A stretch of DNA of 64,000 nt from Platanthera guangdongensis (GCA_039583875.1 CM077166.1:83512564-83576563), one strand, 5' to 3'; shown: positions 46,391-58,530, counted from the stretch's first letter. Program-made: numbers and translations. Notes: generated by a model not told the origin, from the letters alone.

Positions 46391-46830
46391 ACATCACCGT
46401 CCAACAGGAATGTAGCTATAGTGGTCATCTACCACTCCTCCGTTTCAGTAGCTCTCAGGACTCTCTTCACTTGGGAGAGACAGTATTCAGCTTGAGATGG
46501 GGTTCCCAACCCCGAGAACATAGGAGGATTAAAGCTCATAACGTGCTTGAGCTGCCATTCAGTTGCTCTCCTAGGCACCAAAGGCTCCACCATTACCTGC
46601 TCCACTCTTCTCGGTTCATCCCTTTGAAGCGCTACCTGCTCCATAGTAGGAGCGGGTTGCTGCATTTGCCTTCGAGGTTGCGCATTGATCATGGCAAACA
46701 CTGCGTTGGCCACCAATCATATGGTTTCAATCGAGGGAGGTGTTGCAGGAGCATCATTTGGTGCACTACTAGCCTCAGAAAATGGACGTTCTGACGGCCC
46801 TACACCGCTTCTGGTCACCTATAGTTGTAC
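46391..46830 (-). pseudogene. gag: C2 gag, N-terminal part (right of D)
   Basis: Continues the C2 gag across the D insertion. Open from 46716 (VFAMINAQP ... EQVMVEPLVPRRATE ... MFSGLGTPS ... RATETEEW), matching C1 gag at 27335-27600. The start region up to about 46830 matches the C1 N-terminus with frame damage. Confidence 0.82.
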
Positions 46831-47026
46831 AAAACCTCATTAAGCGACCAAGCAAAATTGTAAAATGCAATTATAGGAACAAGTAGGTTCCTCAAACACG
46901 TGTATTTTCATTCCTAAGTGGACATTCATGGGTTCTTTTGATATTATAACGATGACGCACACACATGTGCTCACCACCCCTTAAAACGAATTCGCCCACG
47001 AATTCCTTTTAAGCCTGACAGAAACC

Positions 47027-47041
47027 AGTAGTCTGATACCA
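47027..47041 (-). promoter_or_regulatory. Primer binding site (Met-tRNA) of C2
   Basis: Minus strand TGGTATCAGACTACT, three bases from the LTR at 47045. Identical to the C1 site. Confidence 0.82.
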
Positions 47042-47044
47042 AAT

Positions 47045-49127
47045 TGTAACACCCACTATCCGTCACATAGCATATAGCAATAGGTCCGGTCGGGGCCCGA
47101 CGCCATATACCACAGACAGATCGGGTGGTTACTCAATGGAATATCATCCAACTAATAACCAACGTCCTACACAGAGTCATTCTAGAGGAAGCAATTATTA
47201 AAAGTTGCCAATTAAAGAACCCAGCCACAAGCATGAATGTCCACTACAAAACCCAATAGGAATGAGGTACCATACACAAGTACAATGGCCTTAAGGCCTT
47301 ACAATTGTTTACCTAAATAAAATGTGTCTTCCATACCACGGCACGCAGGCCGGTCACACATGAATAAACAGGTAAACACTCAAAACTATGCCTTCGAGGG
47401 CCGGCTCAGCAACTTGGTCTTTAGCCTGCTATTTACCGCTCGGCTCCGGCGCACCTGCAAGAAACAATCCACCACAACGGTGGCAAACAAAAGCAACGGT
47501 CAGCTATGCTGACCAGATTATAACGATCTCGCCCCGATAGTCGGGGCGGCGATGCTCTTTACCTGCACTTTGTTAGCATAATCAAGCAGTATAGTGAATA
47601 AACACTTCATCCCAGGCATGGGCAGTCACAGCCTCACACCCCGTGCTCTCAGAGCACATTCTCGGTGAACACGGTCAAAGTCCGCTGACACACCACCGCC
47701 CCTTGGATGGCAATATCTAGTGAGCATTTGGTCTTTCTAGCCACTGCCTAAGAACCTCCATCTATGCCAACAGTGAGTACCACGTACTTTAGGTCTCTTT
47801 AACCAAACCACATAGATCGGGTATGGTTCCGCCTAACCCGTTGCTCACATCGCAACGTAAACTTAAGCCGCCTGCGCGGGTCAAGCTTCCCCGAGTCCCA
47901 TTTCATCACACACTTACACATAACCCGGTTATGTTCAAGTTGGCTCCCAGGCCACCATGATGGAAGAATCACGCATATGCCCAGTTTTCCGGGTGCACCT
48001 TGGAGTTAATCCCCAAGGCTCCCTGTTGTAATCTATCACGTAGAAAACCCGAAAAACAAACATTCGCACTTAGTCTTCTCCGGCCATTCATGCAATGCAA
48101 CATCACCGATCCAGACCAACTTGTCCGGGTAGGCTTCACACATCATGCCTATATTCGTTCTCGATTACAGACTCTACATGTAGACAACAGGGACTATTCA
48201 TGTCTACCCGAAGGAACGCCTCAACTCACCGCATACTCGTGAGAGAGTTCTTCCTATGCAAAGAAAAAGAGGACTTCACATGTCCTAGGTTGAGAATCAT
48301 TACCATAGCATTTTTCCTTGGCGCCATGGAAATGTATGCAGATGGAAAGCACCGCAATCACCTTGCCTCCGTATATCTGAAGTCGGCTCGCGATTTGGAG
48401 CTCCGAAGCTCCGCCGGTGACCAAATATAGCCTCCTTTCTACTTCCTTGCTCTCCCCTCTCTCTAGACTTTAGAAAGAGACTAAGTGAAAGAATTGAGGG
48501 ATTTTAAACCCTATCCCCGAGTATATCCCAGCAGGAACAACCCCCAGCCATCGGATCCCAAAATAAATAAATGAACGGCCACGATCCGGAGCTGAAATGC
48601 AAAATCTGGGCCGAACACGGCCTGTGACAAGCCCGTGTCTAGGGCCGTGTTCCCCATTCGCCGCCAAAACCGACGCATCCCGAAATACACACGGGCACCC
48701 GACATGCCCGTGTTTGAACTGACATACCCGTATCATCCTGTACACGCCCATGTCCCCAGGCGTGTTCCTCCATCGACACAGGACCAACACCAACCCGAGA
48801 AGCACACGGGTCTTGGACATGGCCGTGTACCATTTGACACGCCCGTGTCTATCCTACACAGCCCGTGTTCCAAAACTGTTTGTCTCCAAAGAAGCAGCCT
48901 GGTTTCAACCTGAGAAGGACATGGCCTGGCACACGCCCGTGTATCACGCCGTGTTTGCTGCTCGACGATTGTCGACTCCAAAATTCATCGACCTCTCTGC
49001 CAAATCGTCGAGACGAGCATGACACGCCCCTAGGACACGCTCGTGTCCCAGGCCGTGTGCCCCCTACCAAATTCCAAACTTGGCTCAAAACGCCTCTCGT
49101 CGCTCTTTTGAGTTTCAGGGTATTACA
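47045..49127 (-). repeat. Right LTR of chromovirus composite (5' LTR of C2)
   Basis: 2083 bp, plus-strand TGTAACACCC...GGTATTACA. Clearly diverged from 27909-29987 but collinear. ACACG-CC-CGTGT dyad array at about 48615-49065. Confidence 0.9.
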
Positions 49128-50063
49128 CGTACAGTCCATATCTACTGCTGAAGGTCGCCTTCAGGATGTCCACCTCCTGAATGCGTAGCTGGTAGTACCC
49201 CGATCACAGGTACAACTTTGAGAACTAATGAGCTCCCTCTAGCTGGTCAAATAGCTCGTCTATCCTTGGCAAGGGATACGTATTCCGGACCGTCAGCCTG
49301 TTCAGGGCCCGGTAATCAATAGACAACTGAAGTGTCCCGTCCTTCTTTTTGACGAATAGCATCAGAGCTCCACATGGTGAAGAGTTAGGCCGGACAATCC
49401 CGGATTCCACTAAATCTTGAAGCTGGCTTCGAAATTCCACAAACTCCTTCGCGGCCATTTGGTAAGGAGCTCTAGATATCGTCTTAGCCCCCAGTATGAG
49501 CTGAATCTGGAAGTCCTTCTCCTGGTGTGGGGGTAGCCCTGATAGCTTCTCCGGAAATACATCGGCAAAGTCCCGCACCACTGGAATATCTGAAATAGAA
49601 TCCCTGGCAACGACCATCTCGAAAAGAACCTAATAAACTTTGTCTCCCTACAGGTGGGCCTTAACGGCCTGCACATACAATAATAATATGTGGGGGGGGG
49701 GGGGGCTGGTATAATACCTTCGATAATAATAAAGGAGACCTCGTGCCTCACGGTGATCCTATTCACCAAGCAGTCAATCTTGGCATGGTTCGAGTGCAAC
49801 CATGTCATGCCCAGGATCAGATCATAGTCGGGCATCCTCAGGATCATCGTTGGTGCCTCAAATGCCTTCCCGCTGATCTCCTCCTCCATTTTGCAATGAG
49901 AAGAGGTCATTAGCTCTGATCCATCGGGTAGACGCACCCTCATCATCTTTCCTGTGAATTGCTCCACGCTTGCCAGTCCTTTCACGAAATCTTCTGACAC
50001 AAATGGGTGTGAAGCACCGGTGTCGAATAGTGTGTGAGCGAGCTTGCCGCTGATGAAAACCAT
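49128..50063 (-). pseudogene. pol: Gypsy element G pol fragment: protease and RT start
   Basis: Minus strand. Protease from 50063 (FDTGASHPFVSEDFV; flap LILGMTWLHSNHAKIDC), then a frame change at a C14 run (G14 on the plus strand, 49692-49705). RT follows from about 49617 ([46 protein letters not shown]) up to YGLY at 49128, where the composite's LTR cuts it. The rest of RT, RNase H and integrase are not in the window. A different lineage copy from C1/C2. Confidence 0.82.
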
Positions 50064-50323
50064 GCCTGATGTAATTAAGTGTCTTAGCGTTCTAGTTATA
50101 GTTTTTCTTTTCTTATTTTCTATCTAGTCTATGTCTATGAAAACTAGTTCTTAGGAAGGAAGGAATTTAAATGTACTAGCATACCTGCTATAACCTGATT
50201 CGGGTTCAGGGGTTGTGCCAGATCTAGAGCAAACACCTGCTCCATCTCTGGCCTATGACATCTACCCTAATATCCCTGTCCTCGGTCGTGTCCTCGACCA
50301 CCAAACTGTCGAGGAGGTGGTGC
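50064..50323 (-). pseudogene. gag: Element G gag tail
   Basis: Minus strand APPPRQFGGRGHDRGQG and EMEQVFALDLAQPLNPNQVIAG are the usual segment between zinc knuckle and protease in these elements. A stop interrupts it. It continues the gag at 53386-53868 across the insertion. Confidence 0.65.
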
Positions 50324-52574
50324 TGTAACGCCCCCACCTGTCACATGACATATAACGGTGGGTCCGGCCGGGGCCTCACGCCATATCTCACAGACAAGCG
50401 AAGGAATCACGTGTGGAAATCAAAATCGACGCGTATCCTTAACTCATCCATTCTAGCGCAGCATTTTTTTGTTAACATGAACTCAAACCAGAATGTCCAC
50501 CAATATATAAATACCACATTTATATATCGCACAACACCAGGAATGTATACAACCCACACACCCTGGACTTATGGCCTTACAGGTTCCTATTTTACATAAC
50601 ATTCATTTCGTACATCGACACGCAGGTCGGCCACACATGAAATCCAAACACTACTCTTCGCATGGCCTTCAAGGGCCAACAGTAGCAAGCTAGCCATTCC
50701 ACTTATTCATTTCAAGCCGCGGCACCTGCAATGAGGCATCCACCAAAAAGCGGCAAAACAAAGTAACGGTCAGCATTTGGCTGACCCATTATAACGACCC
50801 TACCCCCTACCCGGGGTAGTGGTTCCTTCCCTGCATACAGTGCTATCATCTATCATCAAGTATCATCAAACAGCATATGTATATCATTTTCTTTATCCCG
50901 CTAGCAAACACATGACATCACAAACGCTGGAATCCACCAGATGTTCCGTGCACTCAGGGCACCTTCTTGGCGTACCGAAATCCACCAGTCATACACCGCC
51001 GATTCGAGGTTTTAACTTGTTGGTTGACCGACCCTAGTCCACCAGTCTCGCAAGCTGGCGACATCCCGCCCAAACCACACAGAGGTACAACCTCACAGCA
51101 TCCAACAACCAGAGTAGGTCGACCCACAACATGTGGTGTAGCACGCCGGGTTTATCCAAGCTCCCCAGTCAATGTCTACCCATCGACCCCCCTCCTATCC
51201 GATCGACCCACACTATGTGGTGCAGCAAGCCGGGTTTAACTCGGCTCCCCAAGCATTGCCACCAATCGATCCCTCTAACTAACTAGATCAACCCACCCTA
51301 GTGGTGTAACAGGCCGGGTTTATCACGAGCTCCCCAGGCGTGCTACCAATTGATCATATCACAACCAGGAGCTTTGCCAAAGCCTCCTCACAAACAGCAT
51401 CACATCCAGACATTCATCACAAGAGAAAACCATTTGCATCTCATCAAATCCACGGAGTCTTCTCCTGTTTACCCATGAACATCACCAATCCAGACTACCG
51501 GTCCAGATGGGCTTCACACAGCATGCCTATGCCGTACTCCATATTTCCGGCTCTAAATGCAGACTCAACAAAGGAATCACTTCACGGATATCCATCTCTT
51601 GGTGGAGGATTCCAAGCACATGCATAAAGGAAGGACTTCGATGTCCAAGAAGGAGATCGTTACCCTTGAAGACCGCTTCGGCGCCATGAAGTAGCCGGAT
51701 GGAAATCACCGCCTCGGCTTCGCCTTCACGAATCCGCTCTCGGATCTTCGCTCCGCACTCCGCAGCTCATCCAGCAGCTGGTAGACTCCTCCCTTCCCTC
51801 TTGCCTTAGCCTTTCTTCCTCCCTTTCTTAAAAGAAATGAAGAAGAAGAAGAAGAAAAGAGGGATTAAATCCCCTTTTGCTCGGCCTTCACATGACCTGG
51901 ACAGAGCCCAACCATTGGATCCAGGAAGAGGGAAACAAACGGCTCAGATTTGGCCAGAAAAGCTTGAACACGGCCTGACACGCCCTGTGACACGCCCGTG
52001 TCACAGGCCGTGTCCCTCTAAGCGGCAGTCAACCGACTCAAAACCAACAGTACACGACCATGGGACACGCCCGTGTTCCATGCCGTGTCCCTGACACGCC
52101 CTCAGACACGCCCGTGTCGGAGGCCGTGTGCCTCAACGAAAATAATCCCAAAACAACCCGAGACTTCACACGGCCTGGCACACGCCCGTGTTCCTGGCCG
52201 TGTGCACCTGGACACACCCGTGTCCCGCAAACACGCCCTAGCTCGAAACGTCGAGTTGAGTTCGACGACCACTGACACGCCCTGTGACACGCCCATGTCA
52301 CAGGCCGTGTCCTCACTCGACACTCGACACTCGACGATCGTCGAGCCAAAATTCGTTGACATCCAGGCCGATCGTCGACACGGCCCCGACACGCCCTGCG
52401 ACACGCCCGTGTCGCAGGCCGTGTTTGCTGTGTCGACTCCAAATTTCGTCGACTTCACGACTCGACACTACCCAGGCCTGACACACCCTGGGACACGCCC
52501 GTGTCCCAGGCCGTGTCACCCATGCCTGAACCCAATTTTGCTCAAATTGATCCGCTTGACTTCGGGGTGTTACA
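50324..52574 (-). repeat. LTR of gypsy element H
   Basis: 2251 bp, plus-strand TGTAACGCCCCC...GGGGTGTTACA. Its left end resembles the C LTR (TGACATATAACGGTGGGTCCGGCCGGGGCC). Dyad array at 51960-52520: ACACG-CC-CGTGT units plus CGTCGA/TCGACGATCGTCGA units. Confidence 0.8.
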
Positions 52575-52590
52575 ATCCTCCCCCCCTTCA
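52575..52590 (-). promoter_or_regulatory. Polypurine tract of element H
   Basis: Minus strand TTGAAGGGGGGGAGGAT next to the LTR start TGTAACACCCC. Confidence 0.75.
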
Positions 52591-53150
52591 AATAATTTCG
52601 TCCTCGAAATTTGACTCCAATCAGCCACAACATCATCAAAGCTTACACCCCAAGCCTCCGCACAAACTAACAAACATCCAACACAAACAAACAGCCCTAA
52701 CTTCCACTTGTACACATTCAGCCACAGAAGACCTCAAAACAAAACAACATAATTGATTTATCGCCTCACAATCACAAGTGCACCAAGTGTTTAGCAAGAT
52801 GTCCACCAGCTGTTATTCATCACAATTATAGATATAAACATAGTTTACATACACCACCATGGATAATCCATCAAGGTACGATCCTGTCATAGCATCCAAA
52901 GGAGCTACTTCATGAGTCATCTCCGCTCAGCCTCCCGATTTTGAAATTCGCGATTAAGAGACAACTGAAACACCCGAGGCTGAATTTCGCCAACTGAGCT
53001 TTGCGGCTCTTGCACGTCCATAGCATGCAATCGTGGTTGTGTCCGGGGTGCAGATGACTCGGCCACTACTTTTCCCTTTTCTTCATATGACGCACCTATC
53101 TTTTTCTCACTCCCTGGAGGGGCATTCCGACAAAATTGGTGATGAGAGTT
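52591..53150 (-). pseudogene. Element H internal remnant with gag tail, no pol
   Basis: 53150-52920 on the minus strand reads as the gag segment after a knuckle (HHQFCRNAPP, ASYEEKGKVV, RLHAMDVQEPQSS), aligning with C1/C2 gag tails (YEEKG). It goes directly into about 330 bp of non-coding sequence and then the polypurine tract, so pol is deleted. The right side is cut at the 5S-like block. Confidence 0.6.
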
Positions 53151-53385
53151 GAAAGAACTCCATAGTTAAGCGTGCTCGGGCTGGAGTAGTACTGGTATGG
53201 GTGACCTCCTGGGAAGTCCCGTAGTGCAGGCTTGACTATCGAGTTTACCTCATGAAAGGGAGGTTGTGGCCACCAACAACCCGCCTGTGGATGGTGAGGG
53301 GTTGGGGTGCTTGGGCTGCAGCCCGATAGCGTCGCCTAGAGCGGAGCCGTGACGCTATCACATTGGATCGGCTAGGGGCGTTACA
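53151..53385 (+). mobile_element. 5S-bearing terminal-repeat fragment (Cassandra-like)
   Basis: A 5S rRNA-like stretch followed by about 155 bp ending GGCTAGGGGCGTTACA. Cassandra terminal-repeat elements carry 5S sequence in their LTRs (established). The 5' half of the LTR is missing and the second LTR is absent, so this is a fragment. GGTG-A after it and GGTG-C before 50324 may be a duplication around the whole 50324-53385 block. Confidence 0.65.
53154..53222 (+). other. 5S rRNA-like sequence (3' two-thirds)
   Basis: Contains AACTCC, A box AGTTAAGCGTGC, intermediate element (GGAGTAGTACTGGTATGGG) and C box (GGTGACCTCCTGGGAAGTC), nearly identical to plant 5S rRNA. The first 40 or so bases of 5S are absent. 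It is part of a repeat, not a 5S gene. Confidence 0.85.
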
Positions 53386-53868
53386 GGTGAACCCTGAAGT
53401 GCTGGTGGGGGTGCTTGCCTCATGGGACAATTCATCTTAAAATGTCCTGGCTGATTGCACTAGAAGCATACCGGTGCCTGCTCTGTTGTCCTCGGTATCT
53501 CTAGTATCTGTAAGGGCTGGGGAGCCAATACCCCGTAGTTCCTCTACTCATCTCTAATCTCCTGACCGGGTTGATCCCCGTTCCTTCTTTCCTAATGACC
53601 TGACCTCGAGGACGGTCTCTATGACCTCCAATCACTACATCGTCAGGCGGTCTCTTCTGGCTCTTGACTATAAGCTGAACTGCTTCCCTTTTCTTAGCCA
53701 TTTCCAAAATCCTAGCCATGCTTCCCTTGGAGACAAAGAGGAGTGTCTGTCTCATGTCATCGTGCAGCCCCTTATAGAACCTCCTAACATAGCCAGCATC
53801 ATCCAACTAATAAGAGTCCGCATAGCGTGCTAGTTGAATAAACTCCTGGTAATACTCCAACACTGTCC
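53386..53868 (-). pseudogene. gag: Element G gag core
   Basis: Minus strand: EYYQEFIQLARYADS, a stop, then (53806-53501) YVRRFYKGLHDDMRQTL and ILEMAKKREAVQL, typical Ty3/gypsy gag. A knuckle CF*CNQPGHFKMNC (53460-53420) has a stop for one residue but keeps the metal ligands. The N-terminus is cut at 53868 by LTR I. The tail continues at 50323. Confidence 0.8.
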
Positions 53869-54902
53869 TGTTATAACACCCCAAATACCAAAGTTGGGTT
53901 TAGGTTGGGCGACACGGCCTAGGACATGGTCGTGTCCCAGGGAGTGTCCGGCTCGGGTTGAGCAGCTTGTCAAGTGCTCGACAAAATGCGCTCGATGAAG
54001 TTTTCGGGAGGGAACACGCCCTGCGACACGGGCGTGTCACGGGGAGTATCCACCTTTGGTCGATGAACATTACTCGAGTAGATGCGCTCGACAAATCCTT
54101 GAGAGAGAGGGTACACGGCCTGTGACACGGGCGTGTCACATGGCCGTGTCCCACTCTGTAGCTACTCGAGTGGGTCTCGAGAGGGTATCTCGAGTAGGTC
54201 GTCATTGTCTGAAGTACGGATAAGACACATGCGTGTCAGACATGTGACACGGGCGTGTCTTGACCAACTACTCGAGTAGTTGTCTCGAGTTGGTTTCAAA
54301 TGTCTTAAGTAAGGGGCTCGAGAGCTGGACACGAGCATGTAAGCCATATGACATGAGCGTGTCCCGTTCAATTACACGAGTGGTTCTCTTGAGTGAGTCT
54401 CGAGTGGGTCTCGAGATCCAGACACGGGCGTGTCTGAAGGAACACGGCCTGTTAAACAGGCGTGTCACATGGCCGTGTCCCGTTCTGGATAAGTCCGTCG
54501 TGTGTCGCTTAAACTACAAGCCCTGTGACATGGGCGTGTCACAGGGCGTGTCAGACCCGAGATGGCCGTTTTCAGGAAAAATTGTGGCTGTCCATTTCCT
54601 TTAGCTAGGATCCGATGGCCCAGAATTCTCCCTGCTGCTTTAAGGGAGAAAACGAAGAGATAGCTCTCCTTATTGATTTTGGCCATTATCATTCTAAAAG
54701 AGTTAGAGAGAAGGAAGAGCAAGGAGGAGGAGGAGGAAGAGGAGAAAGGATCCAACTACTAGTGGAGCTTGATAGTTCCGAGCTAAGGTTCGAGGCCATA
54801 TTTGTGGAGCACAAGCTGCTGCAGTGCTTTCCAGTCGCTAGAATTCCATGGCTCCGGAATAATTGTCAAGGGTAATGATCTTCCTTCTTGGACATGTGGA
54901 GT
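53869..54902 (+). repeat. Gypsy LTR I (partial)
   Basis: Starts TGTTATAACACCCC, similar to the TGTAACACCCC starts of the chromovirus LTRs, in plus orientation. 53905-54550 is dense in ACACG-GG-CGTGT dyads (GACACGGGCGTGTC type), with some CTCGAGT motifs. 54600-54880 resembles a transcribed leader. It is cut at 54903 by element E. Confidence 0.7.
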
Positions 54903-55890
54903 TGATAAGTCTTTATTTATAGTTATTTTTATATATTTTTTATTTAATAAATTATAATAGTTTATTTAGTTTATTTTAATATTTATGTTAAAATACCTTG
55001 TTTTATTATTTCTGTTTTATTTGGGCTGCAGATAACAAATTGGAGCATGCTAGGCTGGTCAGCAGAACAGACAGAGCAATCCTGGAAAAATCAACTTTTC
55101 ACGGCCATGTCACGGGCGTGACCTTCATGTCACGGGCTGACATGTGGTCGTGACCCATAGAGGAATTTCAGAGGGCAGGACATGACATTTTAAAGCTACA
55201 TGCCCTGGTCACTGGCGTGACCTATGGGTCATGGGCGTGACTAGAAGGCATAACCTATGGGTCATGGGCGTTACCTTTGGGTCACGGGCGTGTACTTCTT
55301 TTTGGTCAAACTCTTTTCTTATCGTTTCGAGTTATCTTTGATTTATTAGCTTCGATTTCGATCTAAGATCCGTATCCTAAATGATCGAGAGGTTGCGGAT
55401 ACGGGGAGATCACTCAAAGATAAAAGACGTTGATTGTAATTCTTGAGAGAGGACGACATAACTCTTCCGGATTGGAGTAAAATCCAATAGAGGGGTTCAC
55501 CTCCTAAAGTAGGCATAGGTGTTTCGACTGACCGAGAGGTCTTAATCGATCAACCTAAGTTTAGTTGAGAGCATATTCTCGAGAGAGGCGTTTTCGTATT
55601 TTAGGAACCTCCATGGTCTAAGCGAATAATCTAGAAGTTTGCCCTTAAGATAAGTTTATTTTATTTCAATGTTAGTCTAGATCAAGTGTGTTCTTTTATT
55701 CAATTTTTCTAGCTATAGTTTAATTTACTTATTTTATTATGAGATAAAATAATATAATTTGCGTGAGTAGAAGTACTCAACAGGCCCCGAGTCTAATACG
55801 ACATTTCCTATACTATATTTCGATAGGTACACTTGCCTATTTCGAGATTATAGTTTGGATATATTTTTAAAACTATAAAATTCCTCATCA
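54903..55890 (+). repeat. 5' LTR of Athila-like element E
   Basis: 988 bp, TGATAAG...CTCATCA, followed by an Asp-tRNA primer site. A TCACGGGCGTGAC-type array is at about 55090-55300. The 3' half resembles the F LTR in reverse (CGATAGGTACACTTGCC). Confidence 0.85.
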
Positions 55891-55896
55891 AGTTTT

Positions 55897-55914
55897 TGGC
55901 GCCGTTGCCGGGGA
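55897..55914 (+). promoter_or_regulatory. Primer binding site (Asp-tRNA) of element E
   Basis: TGGCGCCGTTGCCGGGGA, the standard Asp-tRNA site of Athila/Tat elements, six bases after the LTR end. Confidence 0.92.
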
Positions 55915-56054
55915 CTATTTTTGTTGATATTTAGAAAACGCAAATTTTATTACTTTTATCATTCTCTTTCTCTACCCCAATTCTCCTTTTGATTTTCTTT
56001 TTCATTCACTTCCATTATGTAAAGGTTGTTTTATTTTCTTTTTACATTAAAAAA

Positions 56055-57025
56055 ATGTTATCTTAGTTGGCCGCTAAAATTGTCAGGCTTCAAAATCAAT
56101 TTGATCTTTTGAAAGCCGCAAAACAACGCCAAAGTGTTTGTTATTATTGTGGTGGTTCGCATCGAAGTGAGTATTGTTATATTTATAATTATAATTCACG
56201 GCTCCCATATGAAAATAAAATTGAATATAATTATGAAAATAACTATTCTCACTTTTATGATAATTCTTTTTCCAATTTTCAAGAAAATAATTTTTCCAAT
56301 TCCTTTAATTTCCATGAAAATAATTTTTCAAATTTAAACGAGAATACTTATTTTGATTTAAATAATTTTTCTTCTACCTCGGACGTTTGTTTTCCTTATT
56401 CGCAAGATCAACCAGAAAACTTTTCCGAGTTATGAGAACAATTATTTAGATCCAAAGTTTTGTTTTTCTTTTAGCACACCACAATCACTTTCTTCTAATT
56501 TTGGGGACTTTACGCAATTCATTGTTGATCCTCCCCAAAATTTAGAAGAAATTATTTCTTGTTCTAATGATTCTTCAACCCCTCCAAATAGTTCACCTAG
56601 TACGGAACATGAATCTTCATGTGCCCCCTTGGTGACTTATTCGGAAGAGGAGGAAGTATTATTATATCAAGAATATTTTAAAGTTATGGGCACACCGGGT
56701 GAAATAGACGAAAAATAGGTTTCTTCTCCTATTTCTCCCGATTTTCATTCTCCTCATGAATTTTCAACCTCCACTTATGTATTTTTAGAAATTGAAATTC
56801 ATGAAACTATAGTGCCCAGTACTTTTCTTTTAGATAATAACTATATTTTAGAAAATACACAACCTATACCTAATCATATAACTTCGCAAGAACCTCCTCC
56901 TTGCGAAGATTTTTCTGACGCGCTTACTTTTGATTTTTCTTTAACAAATGAATTTCATGAAGATGATGAGCCGTTGCAATCACACGTCGTCAATGATCCA
57001 TTTGCCTCTCATCTACACAAATTCA
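56055..57025 (+). pseudogene. gag: Element E gag remnant
   Basis: The ATG near 56055 is followed by a TAG three codons later. The frame to 56435 holds a knuckle CYYCGGSHRSEYC (about 56133-56171) and an Asn/Tyr/Phe-rich stretch. After a one-base shift near 56415-56430 the next frame runs (PQSLSSNFGDFTQF ...) with a TAG at about 56716 and an acidic, Ser/Pro-rich segment until element F interrupts at 57025. The large N-terminal capsid region expected between primer site and knuckle is missing, so most of gag was deleted. The Athila assignment rests mainly on the primer site. Confidence 0.65.
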
Positions 57026-58002
57026 TGATGGGCCCGCGAACAGACTCTTACTGTGGTTGGTTCGGTGAGTCGATCGCCGCGGGCTTGCTCGGGTAGGCAA
57101 GTGCACCTATCGCAAGTAGTACTCGATATTCGGGGGAATACCGAGGTCGTATTGTTCTCGGGGTCGTGTTGACTATTCTTACTCCTCCGGGAGGACTATT
57201 ATTTTACTGAAAGTAAGGTGGATTTTTTTACTTAATAAAAGACGGAAAAGCAAAGGAGCGAAAAAACGATTTAGAAAATGTTCGATGAAGGGTTAACGCT
57301 CGGCATCGAATCAGATTAAGACTAAAACAATTTTTAATAATAAAAAGACTTAGTTTTCAAATTAATAATAAGGCAACTTGGCCGTGGAGGTTCCACAAAT
57401 GTGAGCTCACCTAGCTATAGGGATATCGCTCACCTAAACGTTAAGAGTATTCGACCGAACGTTAGTCCGACGAAGGATTCCTCTTAACGCCCGCTTTAAG
57501 CTAAGAACCCCGCTATTGGGTGGGGAACCCAATCCGGTAGAATTACGCTTGTCCTCTCTCGAGGGTATGCACGCAACTCTATTTACCCAGGGGTGATCGG
57601 TCCATATGCATGGCCTTTCGGCTAGCTAGCATATGGACTACGGAAATACGGCCCACACATCGATATGTGGTCCTACGCGTCGTAAACCGGGGTAAACCTT
57701 AAGTGCTTAAATTAAAATGAAAATAAAGAGCTTCAATTATTATAAATCATTTTAAATGTCCCAATGCACTGCGATGCCGAGGCTTATAGCGATTAGCCAC
57801 ACATCGGTATGTGGACGGCTTATAATTTAGTGAGGCGCTAGTTCGAAATTAAACACTAAACGTTTATAAGAAGGGGACACAAGAAAAATAACAACATTTA
57901 GAAAACTGAAAAACTAGCTAAAACAAGAACTCACGCACACTCCAAATTATAAATTAAAAAGGAACTAAGTTACACATAAAAGAAATTTGCATTTTTCAAA
58001 TT

Positions 58003-58350
58003 TGCGAGTCCCACTCAAACGAGTGTGGGCGGTAAATAAAAGCTGAAAATTGCAAGTCCTACTCAAACGAGTTGGACTGAAATGAAAGCGAGTCCTACTC
58101 AAATGAGTAGGAGAAAATAAATGCGATTACAGGGCTAAAAGGTCCGTCCATTAAACTCAAGTGAGTAGGCGGAAAAATAAAGAAAGAAAAATTACAAATC
58201 CTACTCAAACGAGTAGGCGGGAAATAAAGTCCGGCCATTAAACTCAAGTGAGTAGGCGGAAAAATAAAGCAAGAAAATAACAAGTCCTACTCAAACGAGT
58301 AGGACTGAAAATGAAAACGATGCGCCATTTAACTCTTAACGAGTAGGTGG
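58003..58350. repeat. CCTACTCnnnnGAGTAGG dyad array in F LTR
   Basis: About eight inverted pairs of CTACTC and GAGTAG around AAAC/AAAT/AAGT cores, separated by purine-rich GGAAAATAAAG linkers. One such dyad also occurs in the fragment at 19577-19600. Confidence 0.88.
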
Positions 58351-58407
58351 AAATAAATGCACACAAACACACACACTCCATATGAATTTCAAGAAAGCAA
58401 TAAAGCT

Positions 58408-58530
58408 AACACCTACACTCACACACTCTACAAAATTGAACAAAACAAAAAAGTTATACACCTACACTCACACACTCTACACAATTTGAATCAAAGCATA
58501 AAAGTTGTACACCTACACTCACACACACTT
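58408..58530. repeat. Tandem units with ACACCTACACTCACACACTC
   Basis: Three units of about 50-52 bp, each starting with ACACCTACACTCACACAC and continuing into an AAAA-rich half. A degenerate fourth lies upstream. Confidence 0.8.

Noticed and set aside
52060..52756. 227-codon plus-strand ORF in and beyond LTR H
   Set aside because: It crosses the LTR border and polypurine tract and consists of array-encoded CPRP-type repeats.
53154..53222. A genuine 5S rRNA gene
   Set aside because: The first third of 5S is missing, and it is embedded in an LTR-like terminus rather than a tandem rDNA array.
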